From: Duganella sp. 1224
Lineage (GTDB): Bacteria > Pseudomonadota > Gammaproteobacteria > Burkholderiales > Burkholderiaceae_D
DNA: 64,000 bases
NCBI RefSeq assembly: GCF_013408245.1
Contig: NZ_JACBYS010000002.1
Location: 682,001-746,000, forward strand
Direction: 5' to 3'
Part shown: positions 38,578-46,321 of the stretch, in pieces
Layout: each line of letters starts with the position of its first letter
Numbering within the stretch: position 1 is the stretch's first letter
The notes under the pieces: generated by a model
Told to the model about the DNA's origin: nothing
Seen by the model: only the letters and a program-made list of their open reading frames with translations
Database searches by the model: none
Program-made: the position numbers and the translations under genes

Positions 38578-40314
38578 ATGGCGCTCGCCACTAAATGCCC
38601 CCACTGCAACACGGTATTTCGGGTCGCGCATGACCAGCTGAAATTACGTGGGGGCATAGTGCGCTGTGGCTCCTGCAATGAAGTCTTCGACGGCAACGCG
38701 GCGCTGCTTGAGCCGCCGCCGCCGCTCCCTGTTTCGTCCCTTCCGCCAGCCGTGTCCTTCGACCAGAAAATGGCCGCGCTCGACACCCGCGCCGCCGCAG
38801 TGCTGGCCGTGGAGGACGCCGAACCGGCGCTCGCGTTCGACGCGCTGGCGCACGACGACGCCGACATCGCGCCGCCGCCCGCCGCCACGGAGCCCTACTC
38901 CGCCGCCGAATTGCCGATCGCGCCGGCCGCGCCAGCTGCTGCTGAATTGCCGATCGCGCCTGGCGCGCCAGCCGCCGCTGAGCCGCCGCTCCCCGCCGAG
39001 CCGGAGCCGGCCGCGCCCGCCGACACCGACGCCGCGCCTCCGGCTGAACCCATCGCCATCGCCCTCGCCGATGACGTCCCGGCCGAGCCGGCCGACGACA
39101 GCCCCGCCGTCGCGCCAGCCCCGTTCCCGCTGCCCGCCGCGCCGGCCACGCTGCCGGCCGACCACGACGCGCTGTTCGACCTCGATCTCGACATGGAATC
39201 CGAGCCGGACCTGGAAGCCAGCATCGATCCCGAACTGGCGCCCCAACCGGTGCCGGACGACGTCATCAGCGTCGACACGCTGAGCGACGAAGAACTGGAA
39301 GCCGCGCTGGAAGCCGAACTCGCCGTCATGGAACAATCCCTCGGCGACATCCAGCACGACGACAACGGCCAGCCGATCTCCGCCGACTACGACCACCTGC
39401 CAGGCGGCCGCCGCGAACCCACCTGGGATGAACCGCCACTGGACGAACTGCAGGCCGGCGCCGGTCCCGGCGTCAGCGCCGCTGTCGCCGCTGCGGCAGA
39501 CGCCGTCTTCGCCGCCGAAACCGAAGCCACCACGCCAGCGGCCGCCATCCACAGCATCGACGACGACCTGGCCAGCTTCAGCGCCGCCGACGACGACGCG
39601 CCACCCGTATCCGCCGCGCCGCCCGCCGCCACCCGCTCCGTCCGCGACGACGAACTGGACGAAGTCGACGAAGAAGCCCTGGTCCAGCTATCCAGCGCCG
39701 GCATGTCGCAAGCGCAAAGCGCCAGCGCCCACGCCTACCTGCGCGCCAGCAGCGCCGAGGAATCGCCGGCCCACGAAGACCACGCCGAACCGGAAGAACC
39801 CGGCTTCGTCAAACGCGACCGCCAGCGCCAGAAGTACGGCAAGGCCGCCACCATCGCCATGGGCCTCGGCTCGGTGCTGCTGGTGGCCGCCCTGTTCGGC
39901 CAGGCCATCACCACCTTCCGCAACACGCTGGCCGCCGCCATGCCGCCGCTGAAACCGGCGCTGAGCGCCGCCTGCAACGCGCTCGGCTGCAAGATCGAAC
40001 TGCCGACCCAAATCGACGACCTCACCATCGAACAGGGCGAACTGCAAACGCTGAGCGACACCGCGTTCTCCTTCACCACGCTGCTGCGCAACCAGAGCAA
40101 AACCGCGCAAGCCTGGCCGTCGATCGAACTGACGCTGGACGACGCCAACGACAAACGCATCCTGCGCCGCGTGTTCACGCCGCGCGACTACCTGGGCGCC
40201 GACGTCGCGCAGGACAAGGGATTTGCCCCGCACACCGAACAAGCCGTTAAACTCTACTTTGAACTGCACGATCTGAAAGCATCCGGCTATCACATCGCCG
40301 TCTTCTATCCATAA
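38578..40314 (+). CDS. Zinc-ribbon and DUF3426 membrane protein
   Basis: A 578-residue protein of unknown function found next to prmA in many betaproteobacteria. Residues 1-37 hold an MJ0042-type zinc ribbon (CPHC at about 7-10, CGSC at about 31-34). A very long Ala/Pro/Glu/Asp-rich disordered region follows (about 45-415), then one membrane helix (about 424-446) and a C-terminal DUF3426 domain with Cys residues in ACNALGCKIELP. The topology implies a cytoplasmic zinc ribbon and a periplasmic C-terminus. The disordered region is repetitive and strongly acidic, and its length probably varies between strains. Confidence 0.85.
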   Translation: MALATKCPHCNTVFRVAHDQLKLRGGIVRCGSCNEVFDGNAALLEPPPPLPVSSLPPAVSFDQKMAALDTRAAAVLAVEDAEPALAFDALAHDDADIAPPPAATEPYSAAELPIAPAAPAAAELPIAPGAPAAAEPPLPAEPEPAAPADTDAAPPAEPIAIALADDVPAEPADDSPAVAPAPFPLPAAPATLPADHDALFDLDLDMESEPDLEASIDPELAPQPVPDDVISVDTLSDEELEAALEAELAVMEQSLGDIQHDDNGQPISADYDHLPGGRREPTWDEPPLDELQAGAGPGVSAAVAAAADAVFAAETEATTPAAAIHSIDDDLASFSAADDDAPPVSAAPPAATRSVRDDELDEVDEEALVQLSSAGMSQAQSASAHAYLRASSAEESPAHEDHAEPEEPGFVKRDRQRQKYGKAATIAMGLGSVLLVAALFGQAITTFRNTLAAAMPPLKPALSAACNALGCKIELPTQIDDLTIEQGELQTLSDTAFSFTTLLRNQSKTAQAWPSIELTLDDANDKRILRRVFTPRDYLGADVAQDKGFAPHTEQAVKLYFELHDLKASGYHIAVFYP

Positions 40315-40323
40315 AGACCTATC

Positions 40324-41262
40324 ATGACCCAGACCTCCCTGATTTGCGGCTCGATCGCCATCGACACCATCCTCAGCTTCCCCAACCGCTTCGACAGCAT
40401 CCTGCTGCCGGACCAGCTGCACAAGGTGAACGTGTCCTTCCTGGCGCCGACCATGCGCACCGAATTCGGCGGCTGCGCGCCCAACATCGCCTACAACCTG
40501 AAGATGCTGGGCGGCGAGCCACGCATCGTTGGCGTCATGGGCCAGGACAACGCCGCCTACATGGCGCGCTTCCAGAAGCTGGGCCTCGCCACCGACAACA
40601 TCCTGATCAAGCACGACGCCTACAACGCCCAGTGCTTCGTCACCGCCGACCAGGACAACAACCAGATCAACGCCTTCCATCCGGGCGCCATGTCGTACGC
40701 GCATGAGAACGAGATCGCCAAGGCCGGTCCGGCGCGCCTCGCCATCATCTCGCCGGACGGCCACCTGGGCATGAAGAAGCACGCCGCCGACCTGGCCGAC
40801 CTGCAGATCCCGTTCATCTTCGACCCGGGCCAGCAGCTGCCGATGTTCAATGGCGAAGAGCTGATTGAGTTCATCGACAAAGCCACCTACGTCACCACCA
40901 ACGATTACGAGATCGAACTGCTGATCGAGCGCACCGGCCTGGCGCTGGACGACATCGCCGGCCGCGTGGAGGCGCTGATCGTCACCCGCGGCGAGCAGGG
41001 TTCGGAGATTTACACCAAGGGCCAGCGCATCGACATCCCGGCGGTGCCGGTGGCCGAAGCGCTGGACCCGACCGGCTGCGGCGACGCCTACCGCGCCGGT
41101 CTGCTGTTCGGCATCACCCAGGGCTGGAGCTGGGAGACCACCGGCCGCCTGGCCAGCCTGCTGGGCGCGATCAAGATCGCCCACCGCGGCGCGCAGAACC
41201 ACAGCTTCACGCCGGCAGACATCGCCGACCAGTTTGAAGCCGCCTTCGGCTACCGCTTCTAA
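40324..41262 (+). CDS. PfkB-family carbohydrate/nucleoside kinase
   Basis: A 312-residue ribokinase-fold enzyme. It has the N-terminal TEFGGCAPNIAYNL (about residues 39-52), NNQINAFHPGAM (about 116-127), VTTNDYEIEL, and the catalytic DPTGCGDAYRAGLLFG (about 246-261, Asp base and anion hole). The sequence resembles proteins annotated as adenosine kinase in this group, but substrate cannot be fixed from sequence alone. It is the last gene of the accB-to-pfkB plus-strand run and ends at a repeat and a strong terminator. Confidence 0.86.
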   Translation: MTQTSLICGSIAIDTILSFPNRFDSILLPDQLHKVNVSFLAPTMRTEFGGCAPNIAYNLKMLGGEPRIVGVMGQDNAAYMARFQKLGLATDNILIKHDAYNAQCFVTADQDNNQINAFHPGAMSYAHENEIAKAGPARLAIISPDGHLGMKKHAADLADLQIPFIFDPGQQLPMFNGEELIEFIDKATYVTTNDYEIELLIERTGLALDDIAGRVEALIVTRGEQGSEIYTKGQRIDIPAVPVAEALDPTGCGDAYRAGLLFGITQGWSWETTGRLASLLGAIKIAHRGAQNHSFTPADIADQFEAAFGYRF

Positions 41263-41282
41263 CCCGCACGGCGGCCGGTTTT

Positions 41283-41312
41283 GGGGTCTGACCCCGTCCG
41301 GGGTCAGACCCC
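41283..41312. repeat. Paired GGGGTC palindromes forming an inverted repeat
   Basis: GGGGTCTGACCCC (41283-41295) and its reverse complement GGGGTCAGACCCC (41300-41312), separated by GTCC. Each half is itself nearly palindromic. Lies between convergent pfkB and yggT. Confidence 0.8.
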
Positions 41313-41325
41313 GCCGTACCGGGGT

Positions 41326-41356
41326 AAAAAAAAGCAGGCCACCGGCCTGCTTTTTT
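41326..41356. terminator. Bidirectional intrinsic terminator
   Basis: Perfect 8-bp stem AGCAGGCC / GGCCTGCT with a 3-nt loop, an A-tract (41326-41333) on one side and a T-tract (to 41356) on the other. It can end transcripts of pfkB (plus) and yggT (minus). Confidence 0.9.
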
Positions 41357-41382
41357 GCTTTTGACGTTGGGGTGAAGAGGCC

Positions 41383-41916
41383 TCAACGCCCCGCAAACGC
41401 CACCCCCAACAACAGCTGCGCAATCTGCAGCAGAATGATCGCCACCAGCAGCGACAGATCCAGATTCCCGACCAGCGGCACCACCCGGCGGATCGGCCGC
41501 AGCAGCGGCTCGTTCAGCGCGCGCACGAACGGCGCCAGCGGGGCATGCGGATTGACCCAGCTGAAGATCGCCTCGATCACCAGCAACGCCATGAAGCCAT
41601 AAATAATCCACTCCAGGAAGCGCTGCACGGACGCCAGCAGCACCACCGGCGCCGGCCAGCCGACCAGGAACATCACCGAGGTCGCCGCCAGCACGATCAG
41701 GAAGGCGCCAATCAGGCTGGCCCAGTCATAGCCGCCCACGCCCGGCACGATGCGGCGCAGCGGCCGCACCAGCCAGTCCGACAATTGGAAAGTGAACTGC
41801 GCCACCGACGACGGCGGACGCACGCGGATCGCCTGCATCCAGAAACGCAGCAGCAAGGCCCCGCCCAGCAGCACGGCGATGGCGTCGACAATCAACTTGA
41901 GAATACTAATCAGCAC
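41383..41916 (-). CDS. YggT-family integral membrane protein
   Basis: A 177-residue inner-membrane protein with two similar YggT repeats, each with hydrophobic helices and a conserved arginine/proline loop: LSDWLVRPLRRIVPGVGG (about residues 46-63) and ALNEPLLRPIRRVVPLVGN (about 133-151). The function in proteobacteria is not established; homologues affect osmotic tolerance or chloroplast haem assembly. The start is a GTG at 41916 with a strong GGAGGGG at good spacing. Confidence 0.87.
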   Translation of the reverse strand: MLISILKLIVDAIAVLLGGALLLRFWMQAIRVRPPSSVAQFTFQLSDWLVRPLRRIVPGVGGYDWASLIGAFLIVLAATSVMFLVGWPAPVVLLASVQRFLEWIIYGFMALLVIEAIFSWVNPHAPLAPFVRALNEPLLRPIRRVVPLVGNLDLSLLVAIILLQIAQLLLGVAFAGR

Positions 41917-41930
41917 GGAACCCCTCCAAT

Positions 41931-41965
41931 AAAAAAGCCGCTGTGTGATTGTCTCACACAGCGGC
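41931..41965 (-). terminator. Intrinsic terminator of the H1-like gene
   Basis: Perfect 12-bp stem (41937-41948 with 41954-41965, loop of 5), followed on the minus strand by six T. Lies 32 bp after the H1-like stop and upstream of yggT. Confidence 0.88.
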
Positions 41966-41997
41966 CATTTGCCTCAGCAGGCGTCTAAGCGGTCAGC

Positions 41998-42960
41998 TCA
42001 GGATGGGCGCGTGCTGGTTGGGAAAGGCCATGCGGCGGCCGGTGCCAGAACGGTTTTCGCAGCTGGCGCGGCAGCGGCCGGCGCGGCGGCTGGTGCTGGA
42101 GCGGCGGCTGGCTTGGCGGCTTCCTTCTTTGGAGCGGCTTTCTTTGGCGCGGCTTTCTTCACTGCTGGCTTGGCGGCTGGAGCAGCTGCTGCTGGCGTAG
42201 CTGCTGGCGCTGCGGCCGGAGCGGCTGCTGGCTTGGCGGCGGCTTTCTTGGTCGCTGGCTTCTTGGCAGCAGCTGGCTTGGCAGCTGCTTTAACCGGCTT
42301 TTTTGCTGCTGGCTTAGCCGCAACCTTTGCAGCCGGTTTGGCTGCCGCTTTTACTGCTGGTTTTTTGGCAGCGACTTTTTTAGCGGCTGGCTTGGCGGCT
42401 GCTTTCTTGGCAGCTGGCTTGGCGGCGGTGGTTTTAGCAGCGACTTTTTTAGCGGCTGGCTTGGCGGCGGCTTTCTTCGCTGCTGGCTTGGCGGCTACTT
42501 TTTTCGCTGCCGGCTTGGCGGCTGCCTTGGCGACGGTCTTCTTCGCTGCTGGCTTGGCGGCGGCTTTTTTCGCGACTGGTTTAGCGGCGACTTTTTTCGC
42601 TGCTGGCTTGGCTGCTGCCTTGGCGGTGGTTTTCTTCGCTGCTGGTTTAGCGGCGGCTTTCTTCACTGCTGGCTTGGCGGCTGCCTTGGCGACGGTCTTC
42701 TTCGCTGCTGGCTTGGCGGCGGCTTTCTTCACAGCTGGTTTCGCTGCTGGCTTGGCGGCGGCCTTCTTCACTGCCGGCTTGGCTGCTGGTTTGGCGGCAG
42801 CTTTTTTCACTGCTGGCTTGGCCGCAGCTTTGGCGGCTGGCTTGGCGGCGGCTTTGGCGGCAGCTGGCTTTTTAGCTGGAGCGGCGGCTTTGGCGGTGGT
42901 GGTTTTCTTTGCTGGTGCGGCAGCTTTCTTAGCTGCTGGTTTCTTAGCGGCGGTAGCCAT
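41998..42960 (-). CDS. Lysine/alanine-rich H1-like nucleoid protein (AlgP-like)
   Basis: A 320-residue, extremely basic protein made almost wholly of degenerate repeats of the type KKAAAKPA or KKVAAKPA. It resembles the C-terminal tail of eukaryotic histone H1 and bacterial AlgP/BpH1-type proteins that bind DNA. No globular domain is present. The last 20 residues leave the repeat and end AAAWPFPTSTRPS, which looks like a conserved terminal tag. The ATG at 42960 follows GAAGGAGAA at ideal spacing, so the open frame further upstream is not used. The DNA repeat makes it prone to length change by recombination. It has its own terminator. Confidence 0.88.
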   Translation of the reverse strand: MATAAKKPAAKKAAAPAKKTTTAKAAAPAKKPAAAKAAAKPAAKAAAKPAVKKAAAKPAAKPAVKKAAAKPAAKPAVKKAAAKPAAKKTVAKAAAKPAVKKAAAKPAAKKTTAKAAAKPAAKKVAAKPVAKKAAAKPAAKKTVAKAAAKPAAKKVAAKPAAKKAAAKPAAKKVAAKTTAAKPAAKKAAAKPAAKKVAAKKPAVKAAAKPAAKVAAKPAAKKPVKAAAKPAAAKKPATKKAAAKPAAAPAAAPAATPAAAAPAAKPAVKKAAPKKAAPKKEAAKPAAAPAPAAAPAAAAPAAKTVLAPAAAWPFPTSTRPS

Positions 42961-43267
42961 GTTTAGTTCTCCTTCATCGGGGATGGGAAAAATTCGTTTA
43001 CAAGATTTAAACCCGTCCAACCCGGGATTGGGCCAGGCGAATTATTCATCGGCACAAACCAAACGCGGTTTGCGCTAATGAATTCGGCACTAGCTGAACT
43101 GCTGCATCTCCTCACAAGTGCAGCGCTTCAGCCATCGATCCACCCGCTGCCCATAGCTGGAACAGCGTGCGGATACAAATCTTGTGGCGACGCTTTGCGG
43201 CGGTCCGGGCGTGTGCTCAGCTCCTGGATCCTGCGTCGCTGCCGCGTCGCGCGTTTCGTTTTCAAAC

Positions 43268-43305
43268 AAAAAACCGCCCGGCCTGAACTCGATCAGGCAA
43301 GACGG
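43268..43305 (-). terminator. Terminator-like hairpin on the minus strand inside the non-coding interval
   Basis: On the minus strand, arms CCGTCTTGCCT and AGGCCGGGCGG (43295-43305 and 43274-43284) pair with one mismatch and two G-T pairs around a 10-nt loop, followed by six T (43273-43268). It could end a short RNA or attenuate the H1-like leader. Confidence 0.5.
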
Positions 43306-43755
43306 CTGATTAAAAACGACGACGTGGTCTTGTGCATATGTGTGTGAATCTGTATCCCGTATCTCGGTCTTCACTACGTGGTGTGCGCTTCGTATTTTTC
43401 AACGCACTTTAAAACACGTATTTTCAAGTTCGTAAAGTACACGAAAACCTTGTCGGTGCGCAACCAGCACGAGAGATATTCGCGCGCTTTTTTTTCGACT
43501 TACGCTCGCCAGCTCACATACCCATGCCGCTACGCGTCGTCGTTTGCGTCGCCGCGCAGGCGTCACGCGCGCTCAATCGGGTTCGGGAAGTGCCGCGCGC
43601 ATCGCGCCGGAACAATCGCACTTCAAAGTAAGCCTTATTCCGCCTGGGTTTCTTTGATGTCGCCGGTTTTGGCTGGTCCATCGCGTCACCCGCTTCCGAA
43701 TCCGAGAGCGCTTGCGCATCGCTTGCGCGCCACCACCACTCGCTGTTTTTAATTC
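43268..43755 (-). ncRNA. Candidate non-coding RNA or attenuated leader
   Basis: Inferred transcript of about 490 nt from the sigma70-like promoter at 43762-43790 to the terminator-like hairpin at 43268-43305. No open frame with a credible start lies in it. Only promoter and terminator geometry support it; no known RNA family was recognised. If the hairpin is read through, the same transcript would be an 800-nt leader of the H1-like gene. Confidence 0.25.
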
Positions 43756-43761
43756 GTCGCG

Positions 43762-43790
43762 ATTATGAGACAGAGTAAGGCGAATAGCAA
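43762..43790 (-). promoter_or_regulatory. Sigma70-like promoter on the minus strand
   Basis: Read on the minus strand: TTGCTA, 17-bp spacer, CATAAT (four and five of six consensus bases). It is about 155 bp downstream of marR and points towards the H1-like gene 800 bp away. Confidence 0.45.
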
Positions 43791-43944
43791 GCGGAATACA
43801 GCGGTGCGCCGCACCGCGCCGGCGTTTTAGAGCGCGTGATCGAACGCGCAAACGCGCGAAGGCGACGGTGACAATCGGCGTGAAGGCCTGCGGCGACAGG
43901 CGGCGTTTGAAGCGCGACGATTTTTACGCGGTCTTTACTCGACT

Positions 43945-44415
43945 TTACTCGGCGTCTTCCGACTTACGGCGGACCATCCATTCGTTCATGTCGGAAGCCA
44001 TCCGTTTGAGCAGGCGCGCGAGGTCGCGGCGCTCGGCGTTGGTCCAGTCGGCCATCAACTCGCCGACCAGTTCCTCGCGCATGCGGTCGATGGCGTCGGC
44101 CATCTCGCGGCCGGCCTGCGTCACCTCGGCTTCGCGCACGCGCTTGTCGCGCGTGCCGGGACGGCGCACCACCAGTCCCAGTTCGTCGAGGCGGGCAACC
44201 TGGCGGCTGACGGTGGTGTAGTCGCGCCCCACCACATCGGCCAGCTCCACCACGCCAATCGGACCGCGACGGTCGATGCGCACCAGCAGCGGCAGCAACG
44301 CGCGTTCGAGCGGCATGGCCATCTCGGACATCAGGGCGACGTCCGGCTCGGGACGGCTCATGAAGCCGATGATGTCGAGCAGCGCGTCATGCATTTCGCG
44401 GATATCTTTATTCAT
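43945..44415 (-). CDS. MarR-family transcriptional regulator
   Basis: A 156-residue winged-helix regulator. IGVVELADVVGRDYTTVSRQVARLDELG (as two parts, about residues 52-79) is the helix-turn-helix, followed by the wing segment VVRRPGTRDKRVREAEVT with the conserved Asp-x-Arg. MarR proteins are dimers that usually repress and are released by phenolic or oxidised ligands. It is divergent from an FAD monooxygenase across 81 bp with two matching palindromes. One of them touches the marR start codon, so autorepression and control of the monooxygenase are both likely. Confidence 0.9.
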   Translation of the reverse strand: MNKDIREMHDALLDIIGFMSRPEPDVALMSEMAMPLERALLPLLVRIDRRGPIGVVELADVVGRDYTTVSRQVARLDELGLVVRRPGTRDKRVREAEVTQAGREMADAIDRMREELVGELMADWTNAERRDLARLLKRMASDMNEWMVRRKSEDAE

Positions 44416-44433
44416 ATGTGCATTATACACATA
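44415..44433. promoter_or_regulatory. Operator 1 (probable MarR site)
   Basis: Palindrome TATGTG-N7-CACATA (spacer CATTATA) that begins at the marR start codon and ends 4 bp before the -35 box of the divergent promoter. Confidence 0.75.
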
Positions 44434-44437
44434 GTTA

Positions 44438-44466
44438 TTGACACGATTTTCAGGCCGGAATAATAT
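44438..44466 (+). promoter_or_regulatory. Near-consensus sigma70 promoter of the FAD monooxygenase
   Basis: TTGACA (44438-44443), 17-bp spacer, TAATAT (44461-44466). The -10 box overlaps operator 2, and operator 1 lies just upstream of the -35 box. Confidence 0.8.
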
Positions 44467-44483
44467 GTGCAAAATACACATAT
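44463..44483. promoter_or_regulatory. Operator 2 (probable MarR site)
   Basis: ATATGTG-N7-CACATAT (spacer CAAAATA), same half-sites and spacing as operator 1, centres 49 bp apart. It overlaps the -10 box and the expected transcription start, a position for repression. Confidence 0.78.
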
Positions 44484-44496
44484 CTAGGAAAGTCCC

Positions 44497-45972
44497 ATGG
44501 ATACTGACATTCTGATTTGCGGCGCCGGCGCCGCCGGGCTGACACTGGCGGTCGACCTCGCGCGCCGCCACATCCCCTTCGTGCTGATCGACCAGGCGGC
44601 GACGCCGTTCGCCGGTTCGCGCGGCAAAGGCATCCAGCCACGCACGCTGGAAATCTTCGAGGCGCTGGACGTGGCCGACCGCATGATCGCCGCCGGTGGG
44701 CGCTATCCGGCCCAGCGCCACTACGCCGCCGATGGCGGCTACCGCGACGAGGCGACCGTGGCCGCCACTGCCGCCACGCCCACCGAGCCCTATGGCGAAC
44801 CGCTGATGCTGCCCCAGCATCTGACCGAAAGCATGCTGCGCACGCGACTGGCGGAGCTGGGCCATGTGCCACGCTATGGCCACACACTGAGCGGCTTTGA
44901 GCAGGATGATGGCGGCGTCACCGCGCGCGTGACCACCGCCGACGGCGAGGTCGACGTGCGCGCGCGCTACCTGGTCGGCGCCGACGGCGGCCGCAGCTTC
45001 GTGCGCAAGGCGCTGGACATCGGCTTCCCCGGCGAGTCGCTGAACGCGCGCGCGGTGGTGGCCGACCTGGCGCTCACTGGTCTCACGCGCGAGGTGTGGC
45101 ACCGCTGGGGAAGCGGCGCGAAGCAGATCAGCCTCTGTCCTTTGCAGGGCACGGACCTGTTCCAATTGCAGATGCCGGTGCCGCTCAACGGACAGGTGGA
45201 CCTGTCGGACGCCGGCCTGGCCGCCGTCATCGCCGAGCGTAGCGGCCGCACAGACATCGTGGTGCAGGCGGTGCACTGGTGCTCCGACTATGCGATGAGC
45301 GCTCGGCTAGCAGACCGCTATCGAGTGGGCCGCGTGTTCATCGCCGGCGACGCGGCGCACGTGCACCCGCCCACCGGCGGCCAGGGTCTGAACACCAGCG
45401 TGCAGGATGCGTGGAATCTCGGATGGAAGCTGGCGGCGGTGCTGCGCGGCGCCGACGACGCGCTGCTCGACACCTATGAAGAAGAGCGCCGCGAGATCGC
45501 CGCCGACATGCTCGGCATGTCCACCCGCCTGCTCGATGCGGCCCGCCAGCGCGGCGACCTGCGGCGCGGCCGCGAACAGCAGCAGCTGGACCTGGGCTAT
45601 CCGGCATCCTCCCTGTCGCTCGACGAACGCGGTGACGATGCGCCACTGCGCGCCGGCTACCGCGCACCGGACGCGCCCTGCGTCGGCGCCGGTGGCCAGG
45701 CGGTGCGCATGTTTTCGCTATTAAGATCAGGCGATTGGATAATGCTGCGCTATGAGCCAGCCACCGCGCCGGTGATCGCGCCGCGCGCTGGCCTGCGCAT
45801 CGTCACCGTGGGCGAGCACGCCGAACTGCGCGACCACCATGGCCACCTGCGCGACGCCTACGGTTTTGCCGCCGGCGACATTGCCCTCGTCCGCCCGGAC
45901 GGCTACCTCGCCGTCCTCACCCACGACGAGCAAAGCCCGGCGCTAACAGCTTGCGTGGAAAAGCTAATATAA
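44497..45972 (+). CDS. FAD-dependent aromatic monooxygenase (PHBH-like fold)
   Basis: A 491-residue class A flavoprotein hydroxylase. It has the dinucleotide loop ILICGAGAAGLTLAVDLARR (residues 5-24), RGKGIQPRTLEIF (about 45-57), the DG motif LVGADGGRSFVRKAL (about 162-176) and the ribityl motif GDAAHVHPPTGGQGLN (about 283-298). The C-terminal thioredoxin-like domain is short. Relatives hydroxylate phenols, resorcinols, antibiotics or polyketides with NAD(P)H; the substrate here is unknown. The MarR regulator and two operators next to it suggest induction by an aromatic compound. AGGAAAG before the ATG is the ribosome-binding site. Confidence 0.88.
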   Translation: MDTDILICGAGAAGLTLAVDLARRHIPFVLIDQAATPFAGSRGKGIQPRTLEIFEALDVADRMIAAGGRYPAQRHYAADGGYRDEATVAATAATPTEPYGEPLMLPQHLTESMLRTRLAELGHVPRYGHTLSGFEQDDGGVTARVTTADGEVDVRARYLVGADGGRSFVRKALDIGFPGESLNARAVVADLALTGLTREVWHRWGSGAKQISLCPLQGTDLFQLQMPVPLNGQVDLSDAGLAAVIAERSGRTDIVVQAVHWCSDYAMSARLADRYRVGRVFIAGDAAHVHPPTGGQGLNTSVQDAWNLGWKLAAVLRGADDALLDTYEEERREIAADMLGMSTRLLDAARQRGDLRRGREQQQLDLGYPASSLSLDERGDDAPLRAGYRAPDAPCVGAGGQAVRMFSLLRSGDWIMLRYEPATAPVIAPRAGLRIVTVGEHAELRDHHGHLRDAYGFAAGDIALVRPDGYLAVLTHDEQSPALTACVEKLI

Positions 45973-46009
45973 TTGCTTTTAACTTTGTTTTTTGATTTTA
46001 AAAGGCAAT

Positions 46010-46321
46010 ATGTTTGACTTTACACTATCGACATCACAGGAAATCTGCGCCGAGCTGGGGCGGAGATTGCGGGCGCGGCGGCTGATGCAGGAGTGGTCGC
46101 AGATGGAGTTGGCGCAGCGCGCGGGATTGTCGGTGGGCACGATCAAGAATATGGAGGGCAAGGGGCAGGCGTCGCTGGAGTCGTTCGTGCAGGTGGTCGC
46201 GGCGCTCGGGTTGGCGGATGATCTGGGTGAGCTGTTCCGCATCCGCATGGTGTCCATCGCCGCCATGGAGCAGGCGGAGAAGGCCAACCGTCAGCGCGCC
46301 CCGCGCCGCTCGGCCACATGA
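46010..46321 (+). CDS. hipB: HipB-like antitoxin / XRE-family regulator
   Basis: A 103-residue Cro/C1-type helix-turn-helix protein: ELGRRLRARRLMQEWSQMEL then AQRAGLSVGTIKNMEGKGQAS (about residues 13-53), with a C-terminal tail rich in Arg/Ala. HipB antitoxins bind DNA and the HipA kinase, repressing the operon. The ATG at 46010 is preceded by AAAAGG, and a TTG 18 bases upstream is less likely. Its stop overlaps the hipA start (ATGA). A perfect TATAAT lies at 45968-45973 over the monooxygenase stop, but no good -35 box is seen. Confidence 0.87.
   Translation: MFDFTLSTSQEICAELGRRLRARRLMQEWSQMELAQRAGLSVGTIKNMEGKGQASLESFVQVVAALGLADDLGELFRIRMVSIAAMEQAEKANRQRAPRRSAT

Larger units (their letters stand above)
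42961..43944. other. 984-bp interval without a credible protein gene
   Basis: Between the H1-like gene and marR, both on the minus strand. It is more AT-rich in patches than its surroundings. The open frames present on both strands have arginine/serine-rich translations with no conserved motif and no good ribosome-binding site. It contains a promoter-like site and a terminator-like hairpin on the minus strand (listed separately), so it may be a long leader of the H1-like gene, a non-coding RNA gene, or both. Confidence 0.7.

Noticed and set aside
41998-42900. Short repeated units that might suggest a CRISPR array
   Set aside because: They are in-frame, degenerate codons of a lysine/alanine-rich protein with no regular spacers.
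43078-43752. Small open frames on both strands in the non-coding interval
   Set aside because: No conserved motif, no ribosome-binding site and codon use unlike the neighbours.
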